This document shows, one piece after another, positions 15,619 through 24,776 of a stretch of DNA of 48,743 nucleotides (positions are counted from its first letter, which is position 1; each line of letters opens with the position of its first letter). The notes beneath the pieces were generated by a model. It saw nothing but the letters and a program-made list of their open reading frames with translations. It was not told the DNA's origin and did no database searches. The stretch comes from an uncultured Ruminococcus sp. (GTDB lineage Bacteria > Bacillota > Clostridia > Oscillospirales > Ruminococcaceae). Where the stretch lies: NCBI GenBank assembly GCA_900545345.1, contig UQYQ01000019.1:1-48743 (forward strand), read 5' to 3'. Position numbers and translations under genes: made by a program.

Positions 15619-16811
15619 TGAGTGCTATTTTAACAGTTTCTCAGATAAACAGATATTTAGCCAGTAAAATTCGCAGTGACACGAAGCTTAAAAGCATAGC
15701 TATAAAGGGTGAAATATCAAATCTTAATATGGGGTATGCTTCAGGACATTATTATTTTACACTGAAAGACGAAAACAGTTGTATAAAAGCTGTTATGTTT
15801 GCCGGTGCGACAAGAAATTTGAAAATTGAGCTTATAAACGGCCTTAATGTTATGGTGCTCGGCAATGTCGATTGCTATGAACGAGACGGTGTATATCAAA
15901 TAATCGTTACAGATATCCAGCCAATAGGAATCGGTGCTTTGAAAGAAACGGTTGATAATTTAAAAATCAGACTAAAAGACAAAGGTTATTTTGATACAAA
16001 AATAAAAAAACAAATTCCATATGCACCAAAGACAATCGGAGTTATAACTTCTGCTGCAGGTGCAGCACTTCAGGACATACTTAATATTTTAAAGAGGCGT
16101 TATCCGATTTGCAAGGTTTTTATTTTTCCGACATTAGTTCAGGGAACAGAGGCAGGAGATAATATTGTTCGTGCTCTTGCAGCAGCTGATTCCATGAGTT
16201 TGGATACGCTTATTCTTGCCAGGGGCGGCGGCTCGGCTGAAGATCTTTCTGCGTTTAATGAAGAAAAGGTTGCCGATGCAATTTTTAAAACGAATACACC
16301 TGTTATTTCGGCTGTTGGACATGAAACTGATTTTACTATTGCCGATTTAACGGCTGATTTGCGTGCACCAACTCCCTCTGCAGCAGCTGAATTGGTTTCA
16401 CCTGATATTAAAAACTATTTTTCTTTAATAGAAAGCTTAAAATTAAAATTAGCTGAAGCAGTTAAAAATAAAATTTCAAACTCAGAGATGATTTTGAAAT
16501 CATCATATGAGAGATTTGTTCTAACTTCGCCTGAAAAGCGTATTGAACTTGGTGATGTCAGACTTAGAAATGCTCAGCAAAGGCTTAAAATTTCAATTGA
16601 AAACGAACTTAAAAGGAATGACAGTATTTTAAAAGCTTCGGTATCGTTGCTTGATTCATACAGTCCGCTTAAAGTTTTAAGCAGAGGTTACTCGCTGACG
16701 ATGAAAAATGAAAAAGTAATTACTAAATCTGATGATGTTTCTGTCGGTGATATAATTAATATTAAGTTTTCAAACTCTTCAGTTGACGCTGAAATAAAGA
16801 ATATAAATTGA
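15618..16811 (+). CDS. xseA: Exodeoxyribonuclease VII large subunit
   Basis: A 397-residue catalytic subunit of exonuclease VII, which degrades single-stranded DNA from both ends. The N-terminal OB fold (about 1-100, including IKGEISNLNMGYASGHYYFT) is followed by the nuclease domain with LILARGGGSAEDLSAFNEE and SAVGHETDFTIADLTADLRA, and a C-terminal coiled region. Its ATG overlaps the stop of the TsaD-like gene by one base. The small subunit xseB follows after 50 bp. Confidence 0.97.
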   Translation: MSAILTVSQINRYLASKIRSDTKLKSIAIKGEISNLNMGYASGHYYFTLKDENSCIKAVMFAGATRNLKIELINGLNVMVLGNVDCYERDGVYQIIVTDIQPIGIGALKETVDNLKIRLKDKGYFDTKIKKQIPYAPKTIGVITSAAGAALQDILNILKRRYPICKVFIFPTLVQGTEAGDNIVRALAAADSMSLDTLILARGGGSAEDLSAFNEEKVADAIFKTNTPVISAVGHETDFTIADLTADLRAPTPSAAAELVSPDIKNYFSLIESLKLKLAEAVKNKISNSEMILKSSYERFVLTSPEKRIELGDVRLRNAQQRLKISIENELKRNDSILKASVSLLDSYSPLKVLSRGYSLTMKNEKVITKSDDVSVGDIINIKFSNSSVDAEIKNIN

Positions 16812-16861
16812 CAGATAGTTTTATATAAGGAGTTTTATTCATAATATTATGGAGGATTAAT

Positions 16862-17056
16862 ATGACATTTGAGGAATCACTAGAAAAATTAAATGCAATA
16901 GTTTCAAATCTTGAATCCGGAAAGCTGTCTTTAGAAGAATCTCTTGAAAAGTTTAAAGAGGGTGTTGCTCTTTCAGCAGAGTGTAAAAAAAGACTGGAAG
17001 AAGCAAAACTGGTAGTTGAAACTGTTGATGAAAATTATATAAATACTGAGGAATAA
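16862..17056 (+). CDS. xseB: Exodeoxyribonuclease VII small subunit
   Basis: A 64-residue helical protein with FEESLEKLNAIVSNLESGKL and LSLEESLEKFKEGVAL, the conserved XseB helices that wrap around XseA. TGGAGG precedes the ATG. It ends 2 bp before ispA, suggesting coupled translation. Confidence 0.96.
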   Translation: MTFEESLEKLNAIVSNLESGKLSLEESLEKFKEGVALSAECKKRLEEAKLVVETVDENYINTEE

Positions 17057-17058
17057 TT

Positions 17059-17955
17059 ATGAGAGAAATATATGCAGAACAATTGTGTAAGTATCAAGAA
17101 AAGATATATACTGAACTTCATGGATTAACAAAAAACAAAGAATTCTATAAAAAAGAAGTAATGCAGGCTATGGAATATTCTATTCTAAGTCCCGGTAAAA
17201 GAATTCGGCCTGTTTTAGTTCTTGAATTTTGTAAAATGTGCGGGGGAGACTATCAAAAATTTTATGAGATTGCCTGCTGTATTGAACTTATACATTGTTT
17301 TTCGTTAATACATGACGATTTACCTTGTATGGATGACGATGATTTTCGCAGAGGTCAGCCTTCATGTCACAAGAAGTATGGAGAAGCTGAGGCACTTTTA
17401 GCAGGTGACGCTTTAAATACTCTTCCATTTGAAATAATTTCAAATGCATATAAAAAAGAGCTGATTTCTGCTGAAAAAGCAATCAGACTGGTTGAAGAGA
17501 TTTCAAAGGCTGCCGGAATAAACGGAATGATAGGCGGACAGGCTTTTGATATGTATTCGGTTAAAATGAAGCACTTCAATGCCCAGAATCTCAATCTTTT
17601 GCACGAACTGAAAACATGTCAGCTTTTAGAGGCATCATGTGCTATGGGATGCATATTGGCAAATGCAGATGATGAAACAATTGAAGAGGCCAGAGAATTC
17701 GGTAAAAAGCTAGGATATGCTTTTCAGATTGTAGATGATATTTTAGATGTCGAAGGAAGCTTTGACAATTTGGGCAAGCCAATAGGAAGTGACAAAGACA
17801 ACGGGAAAATTACTTATGTGTCTTTGGTCGGTCTTGATAAAGCAAAAGACGCCGCTCGTCATCAAACTTTAGAAGCATTAAAAATTTTAGAAAAGTTCGA
17901 TAATAATGAACTGATGATGGATTTAACTATGGATTTGTTAAACAGAAAAAAATAA
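17059..17955 (+). CDS. ispA: Polyprenyl (geranyl/farnesyl) diphosphate synthase
   Basis: A 298-residue all-alpha prenyltransferase that condenses isopentenyl and allylic diphosphates. The first Asp-rich motif DDLPCMDDDDFRRG is near residue 90 and the second, FQIVDDILD, near 230; the substrate-binding LSPGKRIRP is near 45. An insert of two residues in the first motif (DDxxxxD) is typical of bacterial FPP synthases. It sits between xseB and dxs, the standard isoprenoid cluster of Firmicutes. GAGG precedes the ATG. Confidence 0.95.
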   Translation: MREIYAEQLCKYQEKIYTELHGLTKNKEFYKKEVMQAMEYSILSPGKRIRPVLVLEFCKMCGGDYQKFYEIACCIELIHCFSLIHDDLPCMDDDDFRRGQPSCHKKYGEAEALLAGDALNTLPFEIISNAYKKELISAEKAIRLVEEISKAAGINGMIGGQAFDMYSVKMKHFNAQNLNLLHELKTCQLLEASCAMGCILANADDETIEEAREFGKKLGYAFQIVDDILDVEGSFDNLGKPIGSDKDNGKITYVSLVGLDKAKDAARHQTLEALKILEKFDNNELMMDLTMDLLNRKK

Positions 17956-18056
17956 AAAATTTTTATTTGGTGTATGAATTATTTTATGCATATTTATGGT
18001 GCATTAAAAGTAAGTATTTGTATTGTTCGCCATAAATATTATATAAAAAGAGGATA

Positions 18057-18165
18057 GCGTGAAAAATACTTTTTCACGCACGTTTTTGAGCCTTTGCCGC
18101 AAAAAAGTATTGCGCCGGAACCGACTCAAATTCCGTAGGAAGGAGAGCCTTTGCAAAGCAAAGGC
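18057..18165 (+). other. G+C-rich structured element before dxs
   Basis: This 109-bp block has 51 G or C bases, clearly richer than its A+T-rich flanks. It opens with a perfect 10-bp hairpin (18057-18066 with 18070-18079) and ends with a perfect 8-bp hairpin GCCTTTGC-AAA-GCAAAGGC (18147-18165). The 10-mer GAGCCTTTGC occurs twice (18088-18097 and 18145-18154), so the final GCAAAGGC can pair with either copy. Inner stems TTTGAG/CTCAAA and CGGAA/TTCCG also fit. The last arm holds an AAAGG just before the dxs start. It could be a leader RNA that controls translation or a small dispersed repeat; it matches no riboswitch class I know. Confidence 0.6.
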
Positions 18166-18177
18166 ATTGTGATTAAA

Positions 18178-20022
18178 ATGACGGAAGAATACATGGAAAA
18201 ATTTAATAAGCTTAATTTGCCGGATGATTTAAAAATACTTACATATGAGCAATGCAGAAGATTGTGCGGGGAAATCAGAGATACGCTCATTAAAACCGTA
18301 TCAGAAAACGGGGGACACTTATCTTCAAATCTTGGTGCAGTAGAGCTTACTTTGGCACTTCACAGAGTTTTTTCTTCGCCAAAGGATAAGTTTGTCTGGG
18401 ATGTCGGTCATCAATCATATACACATAAAATTTTAACTGGGAGGCTTAAAGATTTTCCAACTCTTAGAAAAGAAAATGGACTTTCGGGATTTTGCAAGCC
18501 TGAAGAATCTATACATGATGCATTTATAAGCGGACATAGTTCTAATTCTGTATCGGCTGCTCTTGGAATCGCAGAAGCTATGAAAATGAACGGTGATAAT
18601 CATCATGCTGTAGCAATTCTGGGTGACGGTGCAGCGACCGGGGGATTATCTTTTGAAGGTTTAAATAATGCAGGAAAAAGCAATACAAATTTGATTGTTG
18701 TTTTGAATTATAATGAGATGTCAATTTCAAAAAATGTCGGTGCTTTCGCAAAATATTTGTCTAACTTCAGAACAAAGGATTCTTATAAAAAAACCAAGAC
18801 AATTGTCGAGCGTGCACTTGATAATATTCCTGTTATCGGACAGCCTATAAAAGAAACTCTGAAATTCTCTAAAGATACTGTTAAAAATTCTATTTTCAGA
18901 ACTACTATTTTTGAAGACTTGGGTTTTGAATTTGTTGGTCCGGTCAACGGGCACAATTTAAAAGAGCTCGAAGAAGCACTTCATGTGGCTAAATCCATGC
19001 ACAAACCTGTTGTTGTACAGGTCAATACAATAAAAGGCAAAGGATATGCACCTGCTGAGGAAAATCCGGGAGAATATCATGGAGTTAGTTCTTTTGAACT
19101 GAAAACGGGAAATCCTGATATTTGTAAAAGCGACAGCTTTTCAACTGTTTTCGGCGACGAGCTTTCACGCTTAGCAGACAATGATGAAAGAATTTGTGCG
19201 ATAACAGCGGCAATGAAATACGGTACGGGTCTTGACAAATTTGCAAAATCCCATAGAAATAGATTTTTCGATGTAGGCATAGCTGAGGGACACGCCCTTA
19301 CTTTTGCAGGTGGTCTTGCTTCAATGGGGAAGATTCCTGTGTTTGCAGTATATTCTTCTTTTTTGCAAAGAGGATATGATGAGATTATTCACGATTTGGC
19401 TATTTCAAAAGCACATGCTGTTATCGGTGTTGACAGAGCGGGTATTGTAGGGGAAGACGGAATAACTCATCAGGGGATTTTTGATGTTTCATTTCTTTCT
19501 TCTATTCCCGGAATTACAATTTATTCTCCCGGTAATTACAGTGAGCTGAAAGCTTGTATTTCAAAAGGAATATATGAAGATGAAGGTATAATTGCCATTC
19601 GATATCCAAGAGGAAAGGAAAAAGAATGTGTTTTAAAGAAACATACTGTTTCAACTGATTATGAGATTTATAATAATAATTCTAAAACGCTTGCTATAAC
19701 TTATGGACGATTGTTTAACGAAGTTTCTGCTGCATATGAAAAATTATTAGATAATGACAAAACAATTGATGTGCTAAAGCTTATAAACTTAAATTCTATT
19801 GATGAAAGTTTGATTGAAAAGATAAAATCATACCAGAATGTTTATTTTTTCGAAGAAGCTTATTATAACGGTTCTGTTTCACAAAAGCTCAATAATTATA
19901 TAAGTAACATGAGTTGCAAAGCAATATATAATTTTGTTCCGCAGGCGTCCGTTGCTTCTTCACTTGAACATCTCGGTTTGTCAGGTGAACAGATTTACAG
20001 AAAACTTAATTCGGAGATTTAG
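18178..20022 (+). CDS. dxs: 1-deoxy-D-xylulose-5-phosphate synthase
   Basis: A thiamine-diphosphate enzyme of about 614 residues that joins pyruvate and glyceraldehyde 3-phosphate in the first step of the MEP isoprenoid pathway. Features: ENGGHLSSNLGAVELTLALH and VWDVGHQSY near residues 35-80, the ThDP motif GDGAATGG...NNAG (about 150-165), and the transketolase-like pyrimidine domain with FDVGIAEGHALTFAGGLA. The start is uncertain: ATG 18178 is chosen, ATG 18193 better matches where homologues begin, and TTG 18151 lies inside a hairpin. It follows ispA in the same direction but with a structured leader of its own. Confidence 0.95.
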   Translation: MTEEYMEKFNKLNLPDDLKILTYEQCRRLCGEIRDTLIKTVSENGGHLSSNLGAVELTLALHRVFSSPKDKFVWDVGHQSYTHKILTGRLKDFPTLRKENGLSGFCKPEESIHDAFISGHSSNSVSAALGIAEAMKMNGDNHHAVAILGDGAATGGLSFEGLNNAGKSNTNLIVVLNYNEMSISKNVGAFAKYLSNFRTKDSYKKTKTIVERALDNIPVIGQPIKETLKFSKDTVKNSIFRTTIFEDLGFEFVGPVNGHNLKELEEALHVAKSMHKPVVVQVNTIKGKGYAPAEENPGEYHGVSSFELKTGNPDICKSDSFSTVFGDELSRLADNDERICAITAAMKYGTGLDKFAKSHRNRFFDVGIAEGHALTFAGGLASMGKIPVFAVYSSFLQRGYDEIIHDLAISKAHAVIGVDRAGIVGEDGITHQGIFDVSFLSSIPGITIYSPGNYSELKACISKGIYEDEGIIAIRYPRGKEKECVLKKHTVSTDYEIYNNNSKTLAITYGRLFNEVSAAYEKLLDNDKTIDVLKLINLNSIDESLIEKIKSYQNVYFFEEAYYNGSVSQKLNNYISNMSCKAIYNFVPQASVASSLEHLGLSGEQIYRKLNSEI

Positions 20023-20025
20023 CCA

Positions 20026-20823
20026 ATGAGTGAAAGACTTGATATAGAATTGGTAAGAAGAGGACTTTCTTCAACACGCTCAAAAGCGCAAAACATGATA
20101 AAGAATTCTGCTGTTTGTGTTAATGAAAAGATAATAGCCAAACCTTCTTTTTCAGTTGATAAAACCGATGAAATAAAAATTGTCGGTGAAACGCTTAAAT
20201 ATGTCGGCAAGGGTGGGTTAAAGCTTGAAAAAGCAATCCATGAATTTAAAATAGATTTAAACGGAAAAGTATGCGTAGATTTTGGAGCTTCAACAGGAGG
20301 ATTTACTGATTGTATGATTCAAAACGGGGCATGTTATGTTTATGCTGTAGATGTAGGTAAAAATCAATTGGATAAAGATTTATCAAAAAATTTAAAAGTA
20401 AAAAACATTGAAAATACAAACATAAAAACAGTTACTAGGTCAATGTTTGAAAAAAGTATTGATTTTTGTTCGGTTGATCTTTCGTTTATTTCTTTGTCAT
20501 TTGCAATTCCTGTAGTTTATGATGTGTTATCAGATAACGGTGAAGCAGTTTTGCTGATTAAACCCCAATTTGAAGCCGGTCCTGAGTATCTTTCAAAAAA
20601 AGGAATTGTTAAAGACAGGAAGATACATGTTAAGATAATTGAAAGAGTTATTACGCTTGCGAAGAATTCCGGATTTAGTATTTTAAATCTTTCTTTTTCT
20701 CCGATTAAAGGCGGAGACGGCAATATAGAGTATTTAGCTTATTTAAAAAAGAAAAATAACTTAAAACCTTTTAGCGCTGATTTTAAATACATTGTAGATG
20801 ATGCTTTTAAAATTTTAAACTGA
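20026..20823 (+). CDS. tlyA: TlyA-family rRNA 2'-O-methyltransferase / hemolysin-like protein
   Basis: A 265-residue protein with an N-terminal S4 RNA-binding domain (about 1-65: RLDIELVRRGLSSTRSKAQNMI) and a C-terminal FtsJ-like Rossmann methyltransferase domain with VCVDFGASTGGFTDCMIQNG as the SAM-binding loop and LLIKPQFEAG as a later motif. TlyA in mycobacteria 2'-O-methylates 16S and 23S rRNA; the homologues in Firmicutes (YqxC) sit between dxs and argR, as here. It starts 3 bp after dxs. Confidence 0.93.
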   Translation: MSERLDIELVRRGLSSTRSKAQNMIKNSAVCVNEKIIAKPSFSVDKTDEIKIVGETLKYVGKGGLKLEKAIHEFKIDLNGKVCVDFGASTGGFTDCMIQNGACYVYAVDVGKNQLDKDLSKNLKVKNIENTNIKTVTRSMFEKSIDFCSVDLSFISLSFAIPVVYDVLSDNGEAVLLIKPQFEAGPEYLSKKGIVKDRKIHVKIIERVITLAKNSGFSILNLSFSPIKGGDGNIEYLAYLKKKNNLKPFSADFKYIVDDAFKILN

Positions 20824-20839
20824 AACTGGAGGAAAACTC

Positions 20840-21727
20840 GTGAATATTTTTATATTTCCCAATTTAAAGAAAGACAATTGCGAAAAATATGTCCGTGAGG
20901 CTGTTAATATTTTAATAAAAAATGGTGCAGAACTTTCTATGGAGTGTAAATATAAATCTGTATTTTCTGATTTGAATTTTATTACATTCTCAAAAATCGA
21001 TGAATTGGCGTCCAAATGTGATATAATACTGGCTGTAGGAGGAGACGGAACAATTTTAAAATCTTCTGCTGCTGCATGTAAATATTATAAGCCAATACTC
21101 GGTCTTAACTGCGGAAGACTTGGATTCATGTGTACTCTTGAACACAGTGACATTGAACTTTTGAACAATATTTGTAATAGCGATTTTGAAATACAGAATA
21201 GAATTATGCTTGATGGTGTTGTAACAAAGTCAAACGGTGAACAAAAGATGTTTACAGCTTTAAATGACATTGTTGTTTCAAAACCCCAGCATAGTAAGAT
21301 TTCTGATTTTGAAGTATCGAAGTCTGGAAAGGTAATATCTTCAATAAGAGCAGACGGTTTAATTTTTTCTACTCCTACAGGTGCAACTGCGTATTCACTT
21401 TCTGCCGGAGGACCCATAATTGAACCTGATATGGAGTGTATAGAGTTCACTCCTATATGCCCACATTCTTTGCTTTCAAGAACTTTGATTTTTTCTAAAG
21501 CTTCAAAGCTTTTTGTAAAATTTTATACAAACTCTGATGAATGTTTCGGATTATCAGTTGACGGGGTAAGCAAGGAAGATATATCATCCCAGGATGTTCT
21601 GACTATTTCTGCATCTGAAAAGTATATAAAATTAATTGACATTAAAGGCGGAAGCTTTTTTGATTCTGTAAATTCTAAGCTGATGAGACCTTTAAAAGCT
21701 GTTATGGAGGATAGTGATAATGTCTAA
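20840..21727 (+). CDS. nadK: NAD kinase
   Basis: A 295-residue ATP- or polyphosphate-dependent kinase that makes NADP from NAD. The GGDGT signature (AVGGDGTILKS) is near residue 70, followed by LGLNCGRLGFMC, ALNDIVV and the glycine-rich STPTGATAYSLSAGGPI. The start is GTG at 20840, with GGAGG about 9 bases upstream. Its end overlaps the start of argR by 8 bp. Its place between tlyA and argR is common in Clostridia. Confidence 0.96.
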   Translation: MNIFIFPNLKKDNCEKYVREAVNILIKNGAELSMECKYKSVFSDLNFITFSKIDELASKCDIILAVGGDGTILKSSAAACKYYKPILGLNCGRLGFMCTLEHSDIELLNNICNSDFEIQNRIMLDGVVTKSNGEQKMFTALNDIVVSKPQHSKISDFEVSKSGKVISSIRADGLIFSTPTGATAYSLSAGGPIIEPDMECIEFTPICPHSLLSRTLIFSKASKLFVKFYTNSDECFGLSVDGVSKEDISSQDVLTISASEKYIKLIDIKGGSFFDSVNSKLMRPLKAVMEDSDNV

Positions 21728-22181
21728 ATTATTAAGACAAAAGGCACTTATAGATTTAATTACCGGGAATAATGTTTCTACACAACAGGAGCTTCAGGAT
21801 AAATTAAGGGATGCTGGGTTTGAAACAACACAGGCAACGATTTCCCGTGATATTAAAGAGTTATCATTAATCAAAACAGTTTCTTCTGACGGAGTTTATA
21901 AATACGATATTCCGTCTAGTATAAAAGACAGGGGCAAAAGTCCTAATGAACTTTTGAAAAACATTTTTAAAGAAGCAGTTGTTTCAGTTAACTTTGCTCA
22001 GAATATCGTCGTAATTAAATGCCATGTCGGAATGGCTCAGGCTGTTTGTGCAAAACTGGATAATGCAGAATTTAATGCTGTTGTCGGAACATTAGCAGGT
22101 GATGATACAATTTTTGTTGTATTAAAGAGCGAAGCATTTGCAATTGAATTTGTTGGTATGCTGAACAATTATCTTATATAA
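21720..22181 (+). CDS. argR: Arginine repressor ArgR/AhrC
   Basis: A 153-residue regulator with an N-terminal winged helix (residues about 1-70, including TQQELQDKLRDAGFETTQAT and ISRDIKELSLIK) and a C-terminal arginine-binding hexamerisation domain with VVSVNFAQNIVVIKC and VVGTLAGDDTIFVVL. Arginine-bound ArgR represses arginine biosynthesis and activates catabolism. ATG 21720 is preferred over GTG 21714 because of the GGAGG spacing. Its location just before recN is the usual one in Firmicutes. No ARG-box target was found in the window. Confidence 0.96.
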   Translation: MSKLLRQKALIDLITGNNVSTQQELQDKLRDAGFETTQATISRDIKELSLIKTVSSDGVYKYDIPSSIKDRGKSPNELLKNIFKEAVVSVNFAQNIVVIKCHVGMAQAVCAKLDNAEFNAVVGTLAGDDTIFVVLKSEAFAIEFVGMLNNYLI

Positions 22182-22232
22182 GTCATATTCTTCAAATGAA
22201 TTTTAATTTTGAATGAGAAGAGGTTTAGATTA

Positions 22233-23894
22233 ATGCTCACAGAATTATATATAGAAAATCTTGCAGTTATTGAAAAATCTGTGATTACATTCGGTGAAAA
22301 ACTTAATGTGTTTACAGGTGAAACAGGTGCGGGAAAATCAATTTTAATAAACGGCATTAATGCTCTGCTTGGACAGCGTATAACTAAAGATATTGTTCGT
22401 ACAAATACCAAAAAAGCAATTATTTCGGCGGTATTTAATGATGTGCCTGAAGAAGTTTTTTCTGTTCTTTCGCAAAACGGTATTGACAGCGAAGATGTTC
22501 TTATTATTTCAAGAGAAATTTCATCCGATGGGAAAAGTGTAGCAAGAATTAATTCCCGTCCTGTTAATCTGACGGTTCTAAAAGATATAGGCTCGCTTTT
22601 AATTAACATTCATGGTCAGCATGACAGTCAGATTCTTTTATCACCTCAAAAGCATATTCAAATTTTAGATTCATACGGCAATCTTGAAACTGTTCTTGAA
22701 GATTATCGCAAATCTTTCAGAGAGCTTCAGTATGTCTCAAAGCAAATAAAGCAGATTTCAATTAATCAACAGAACAAAATTGACAGAATACAACACTTAA
22801 AAAAAATAATTGAAGAGATTTCTTCACTTGAGCTTAAAGAAAATGAAGATGAAGAAATTGAAGCTGAATTTACGCTTTCCAACAATGCCGTTGAGGTTAA
22901 GTCCGCTGTAAATCAAGTTATAAATCTTATAGAAAACGATAATGGTATAAGCAGTAATCTATTTAGTTCGTCAGATCATCTTGAAAACTATACTGATGTG
23001 TTTTCCGACTTAGAATCTCTGGTTAACAGGATTAAATCCGTAAAGATAGAAATAGATGATATTGCAGGTGAGCTTAATCATCTTTCTTCTTTGCTTGATG
23101 TCAATCCTGAAAGATATGCATATGTCTCGTCAAGATATGACAACATAATAAAAATAAAGAAAAAATACGGACCGGAGTTGTCTGACGTATTTAATACATT
23201 GGATAATGCCGTAAAAGAGCTTGAAGCATTAACAAATGATGATAATAATATTGAAGTTCTGAAATTGAAAAGAGATAAGTTGTTGGAGCAAACATCTAAA
23301 AAGGCAAAAGAAATGTCTATAATGCGTGAAAGCACAGGAAAAAAATTTATAAACGAGGTTACTTCCGAGCTTGAATTTTTAAATATGCCAAATGTTAAGC
23401 TGAAAATATCAAATTCAACAGGCAAACTCACAATAAACGGAATGGACAATATAGAATTTCTGATTTCTGCGAATTTAGGAGAGGAACCGAAGCCTATTGC
23501 TAAAATTGCTTCCGGCGGTGAACTTTCCCGCATTATGCTTGCACTTAAAAGCGTAATAGCTGATAAGGATAATACACCTACAATGATTTTTGATGAAATC
23601 GATACAGGAGTAAGCGGCCGTGCCGCACAGAAAATAGGAATTAAACTGCATGAAATTTCAAGAAACAGACAAGTGATATGTGTTACTCACTTAGCACAGA
23701 TTGCAGTTTCAGGCGATACTCATTTTCTTATCGAAAAGAAAACAGATGACGAAAAGACTAAAACATCAGTCAGTGAACTGATTTCTCTTGAACAAAGGAA
23801 ACAGGAAATTGCAAGAATTATAAGCGGAGACAGCAGGTCTGAAACATCTCTTGCTAATGCTGAGGAAATGTTAAACAGTATAAATCATTATTAA
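22233..23894 (+). CDS. recN: DNA repair protein RecN
   Basis: A 553-residue SMC-like ATPase that acts early in double-strand break repair. Walker A VFTGETGAGKSILINGI is near residue 30; a long coiled-coil middle (about 150-350) is followed by the ABC signature KIASGGELSRIMLALKS, Walker B MIFDEIDTGVSGR and VTHLAQIA. ATG 22233 is used because AGAAGAGG lies upstream; an earlier in-frame start at 22209 lacks a site. It is followed by a strong terminator. In Bacillus the next gene is spoIVB, which is not here. Confidence 0.97.
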   Translation: MLTELYIENLAVIEKSVITFGEKLNVFTGETGAGKSILINGINALLGQRITKDIVRTNTKKAIISAVFNDVPEEVFSVLSQNGIDSEDVLIISREISSDGKSVARINSRPVNLTVLKDIGSLLINIHGQHDSQILLSPQKHIQILDSYGNLETVLEDYRKSFRELQYVSKQIKQISINQQNKIDRIQHLKKIIEEISSLELKENEDEEIEAEFTLSNNAVEVKSAVNQVINLIENDNGISSNLFSSSDHLENYTDVFSDLESLVNRIKSVKIEIDDIAGELNHLSSLLDVNPERYAYVSSRYDNIIKIKKKYGPELSDVFNTLDNAVKELEALTNDDNNIEVLKLKRDKLLEQTSKKAKEMSIMRESTGKKFINEVTSELEFLNMPNVKLKISNSTGKLTINGMDNIEFLISANLGEEPKPIAKIASGGELSRIMLALKSVIADKDNTPTMIFDEIDTGVSGRAAQKIGIKLHEISRNRQVICVTHLAQIAVSGDTHFLIEKKTDDEKTKTSVSELISLEQRKQEIARIISGDSRSETSLANAEEMLNSINHY

Positions 23895-23904
23895 TTTAAA
23901 CGAT

Positions 23905-23940
23905 AAAATCGGCGGGTTCAGGTCTGCCGATTTTATTTGC
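23905..23940 (+). terminator. Intrinsic terminator after recN
   Basis: AAAATCGGC (23905-23913) pairs with GCCGATTTT (23926-23934), followed by a T-rich stretch. It ends the long nusB-recN transcription unit. Confidence 0.88.
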
Positions 23941-23945
23941 TTAAT

Positions 23946-23974
23946 TTGACTTTTTTAGCTTGAAATGATATAAT
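23946..23974 (+). promoter_or_regulatory. Promoter of thyX
   Basis: TTGACT (23946-23951), a 17-bp spacer and TATAAT (23969-23974), with an extended -10 TG at 23966-23967, lie 31 bp before the thyX ATG. Confidence 0.82.
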
Positions 23975-24005
23975 TAAGTAACTTTATATAAGGAATGATG
24001 ATATA

Positions 24006-24776
24006 ATGAAAGTTACATTGTTAACATATACACCAGAGCCGGAAAAGACAATTGCGGCAGCAGCAAAACTGTGTTATGCAAGTTCGGATATCGATACTTT
24101 GCTTGATGGTTTGACTGAGGAAAAAAGTATTGGTTTTTTAAATATGCTTTCTGATTTAGGACATGAAAGCCCTATTGAACATGTTTCTTTTACTTTTGGG
24201 ATTGAAGGAGTTTCCCGTGCACTTTTAGCACAAATAACAAGACACAGAATAGCTTCTTTTTCTGTTCAAAGTCAAAGATATGTTGAAGAAAAGAATTATG
24301 AGTTTGTCACTCCGCCTGAAATTGCCGCAATCCCCGAAGCTTTAGAGGAATTTAACAGTCAGATGAACTCTGCAATTTCAAGTTATAACAAGCTTGCGGA
24401 TATTTTAAAAGAGAAACATTTTAATACATTCGTTTCAGAAGGATTTGATGAAAAAGAGGCTAAAAGAAAAGCACAGAAAAAAGCTATAGAGGATGCAAGA
24501 TTTGTTCTTCCTAATGCATGTGATACCAAAATGATTATGACAATGAATGCCAGAAGTCTTTTAAATTTTTTTAAACTTAGGTGCTGTTCAAGGGCACAAT
24601 GGGAAATTAAAGCACTTGCTGACCAAATGCTCAGGCTTTGTTCACAGGTCGCTCCGACTATATTTAAAAATGCAGGCCCTAGCTGTCTGCGTGGCAAATG
24701 TGCCGAAGGTAAAATGACTTGCGGTAAGATGCTGGAAGTTCAGCAATTTTATAAGGAGCTGAAAAATGATAAATAA
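24006..24776 (+). CDS. thyX: FAD-dependent thymidylate synthase ThyX
   Basis: A 256-residue flavin-dependent enzyme that makes dTMP from dUMP with methylene-tetrahydrofolate and NADPH. The RHR-x7-S signature is visible (RHRIASFSVQSQRY, about residue 80), together with HESPIEHVSFTF upstream and the later NARSLLNFFKLRCCSRAQWE with the conserved arginines. Unlike ThyA it regenerates tetrahydrofolate directly. It overlaps tmk by 11 bp, so dTMP synthesis and its phosphorylation are cotranslated. Confidence 0.96.
   Translation: MKVTLLTYTPEPEKTIAAAAKLCYASSDIDTLLDGLTEEKSIGFLNMLSDLGHESPIEHVSFTFGIEGVSRALLAQITRHRIASFSVQSQRYVEEKNYEFVTPPEIAAIPEALEEFNSQMNSAISSYNKLADILKEKHFNTFVSEGFDEKEAKRKAQKKAIEDARFVLPNACDTKMIMTMNARSLLNFFKLRCCSRAQWEIKALADQMLRLCSQVAPTIFKNAGPSCLRGKCAEGKMTCGKMLEVQQFYKELKNDK

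Noticed and set aside
18151..18177. TTG at 18151 as the dxs start
   Set aside because: It falls inside the terminal hairpin of the structured element and would add nine residues that homologues lack, although AAGGAGAG lies upstream.
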